A stretch of 14,063 nucleotides of DNA, from positions 1 through 14,063 of the forward strand of contig JAGCTA010000278.1 in NCBI GenBank assembly GCA_017963875.1, given 5' to 3'. The DNA is from Victivallales bacterium. Lineage in GTDB: Bacteria; Verrucomicrobiota; Lentisphaeria; Oligosphaerales; Oligosphaeraceae. The position numbers were made by a program, and so were the translations under genes. Every line of letters begins with the position of its first letter. The stretch's first letter is position 1. The notes beneath the pieces are model-generated. The model searched no databases, was not told where the DNA came from, and saw nothing but the letters and a program-made list of their open reading frames with translations. Below, one piece after another: positions 13,631-14,063 of the stretch.

Positions 13631-14063
13631 CTAATAGCCTGTGCAGTACTCAAGATTGACCTTCCAGTCGCCGAAATCTCCTTGGGGATACTCCCAATGG
13701 ATGAGATCATCGCTCCACGCGACAGATATGCAGGCGTACTGGTTGAAGATTGTCCTCTCATTGTATGGACCTGTGCCATGAAAAAACATAAAGGCTTTTT
13801 GAATATCTGGCTCCTGACGCAAATCCAACACATATCCCGCTGAAACGCGACCTTGCGCCCAAGGCCATTCCGCCTGACCGAAGACATGGAGTCGCCCCGT
13901 GTCTTCCCAATGGACCAAATCACGGCTGATTTTTTCACCAATGCCGTTTTGTGGAGAATCCCAAAGACGATAAATGTTTCCATCTTTGATGACACAGACA
14001 TTTTCACCGCTATCCGCATGGCCAAGATATGTCCAATGTTCAAGGTCTTTTGATTTTGAAAAA
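13631..14063 (-). CDS. Glycoside hydrolase, five-bladed propeller type (5' end outside window)
   Basis: The minus-strand frame is open from the right edge to a TAG at 13633-13631, giving the last 143 residues of a longer protein. Three blade-like repeats are visible: SKDLEHWTYLG, SRDLVHWEDTG and SDDLIHWEYPQ. The S-x-DL-HWE pattern is typical of clan F/J beta-propeller hydrolases (GH43, GH32 and relatives). Between them lie VCVIKDGNIYRLWDSP, WPWAQGRVSAGYVLDL and KAFMFFHGTGP. The catalytic base and the N-terminal signal would be further right, so the exact family and glycan cannot be fixed. An internal ATG-like start near 13918 is not the real one, because the homology continues upstream of it in the same frame. 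It is convergent with PBP2, 37 bp apart, and unrelated in function. Confidence 0.75.
   Translation of the reverse strand, partial: FSKSKDLEHWTYLGHADSGENVCVIKDGNIYRLWDSPQNGIGEKISRDLVHWEDTGRLHVFGQAEWPWAQGRVSAGYVLDLRQEPDIQKAFMFFHGTGPYNERTIFNQYACISVAWSDDLIHWEYPQGDFGDWKVNLEYCTGY

Overview
The window most likely comes from a Lentisphaerota (Victivallis-like) bacterium or a close PVC relative, probably gut-associated. The main pointer is a tandem array of short proteins with the N-terminal [19 protein letters not shown] signature and a C-terminal H-X9-DG motif, a combination hugely amplified in that phylum. The assignment is inferred from gene content; there is no rRNA or other phylogenetic marker here.

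Layout, left to right. (1) 1-304: the last 38 codons of a transposase that resembles the IS110 C-terminus, a short heptamer repeat, and a good sigma70-type promoter. (2) 305-3696: four tandem plus-strand prepilin-like (pseudopilin) genes, with the 3' remnant of a fifth copy between the third and fourth. They fall into two sequence types. None has glycine before the expected peptidase cleavage site. (3) 3697-4160: no gene; a cluster of palindromes with GAA loops, three phased A-tracts and a 12-bp inverted repeat. (4) 4161-5171: a Gfo/Idh/MocA NAD(P)-dependent sugar or inositol oxidoreductase, followed by a bidirectional terminator and an inverted copy of part of the upstream repeat. (5) 5451-6497, minus strand: a secreted DUF481/YdiY-type outer-membrane beta-barrel protein. 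(6) 6498-6880: divergent promoter region with a 9-bp tandem repeat.

(7) 6881-13593: eight closely packed plus-strand genes that probably form one or two transcription units. They are an HD-domain phosphohydrolase, a CpXC zinc-motif protein, a SUI1/YciH-like translation factor with a seven-proline run, a PHP-family (histidinol-phosphatase-like) phosphoesterase, a RimJ/RimL-type acetyltransferase, then mreC, mreD and the elongasome transpeptidase PBP2 (mrdA). The last three belong together in lateral-wall synthesis; mreB and rodA are not in the window. The first five have no obvious shared pathway. (8) 13631-14063, minus strand: the 3' part of a five-bladed beta-propeller glycoside hydrolase (GH43/GH32-like), convergent with PBP2 and running off the right edge.

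No rRNA, tRNA, CRISPR array or clear riboswitch was seen. The most unusual parts are the pseudopilin array and the GAA-hairpin repeats. No convincing new defence or biosynthetic system was found.
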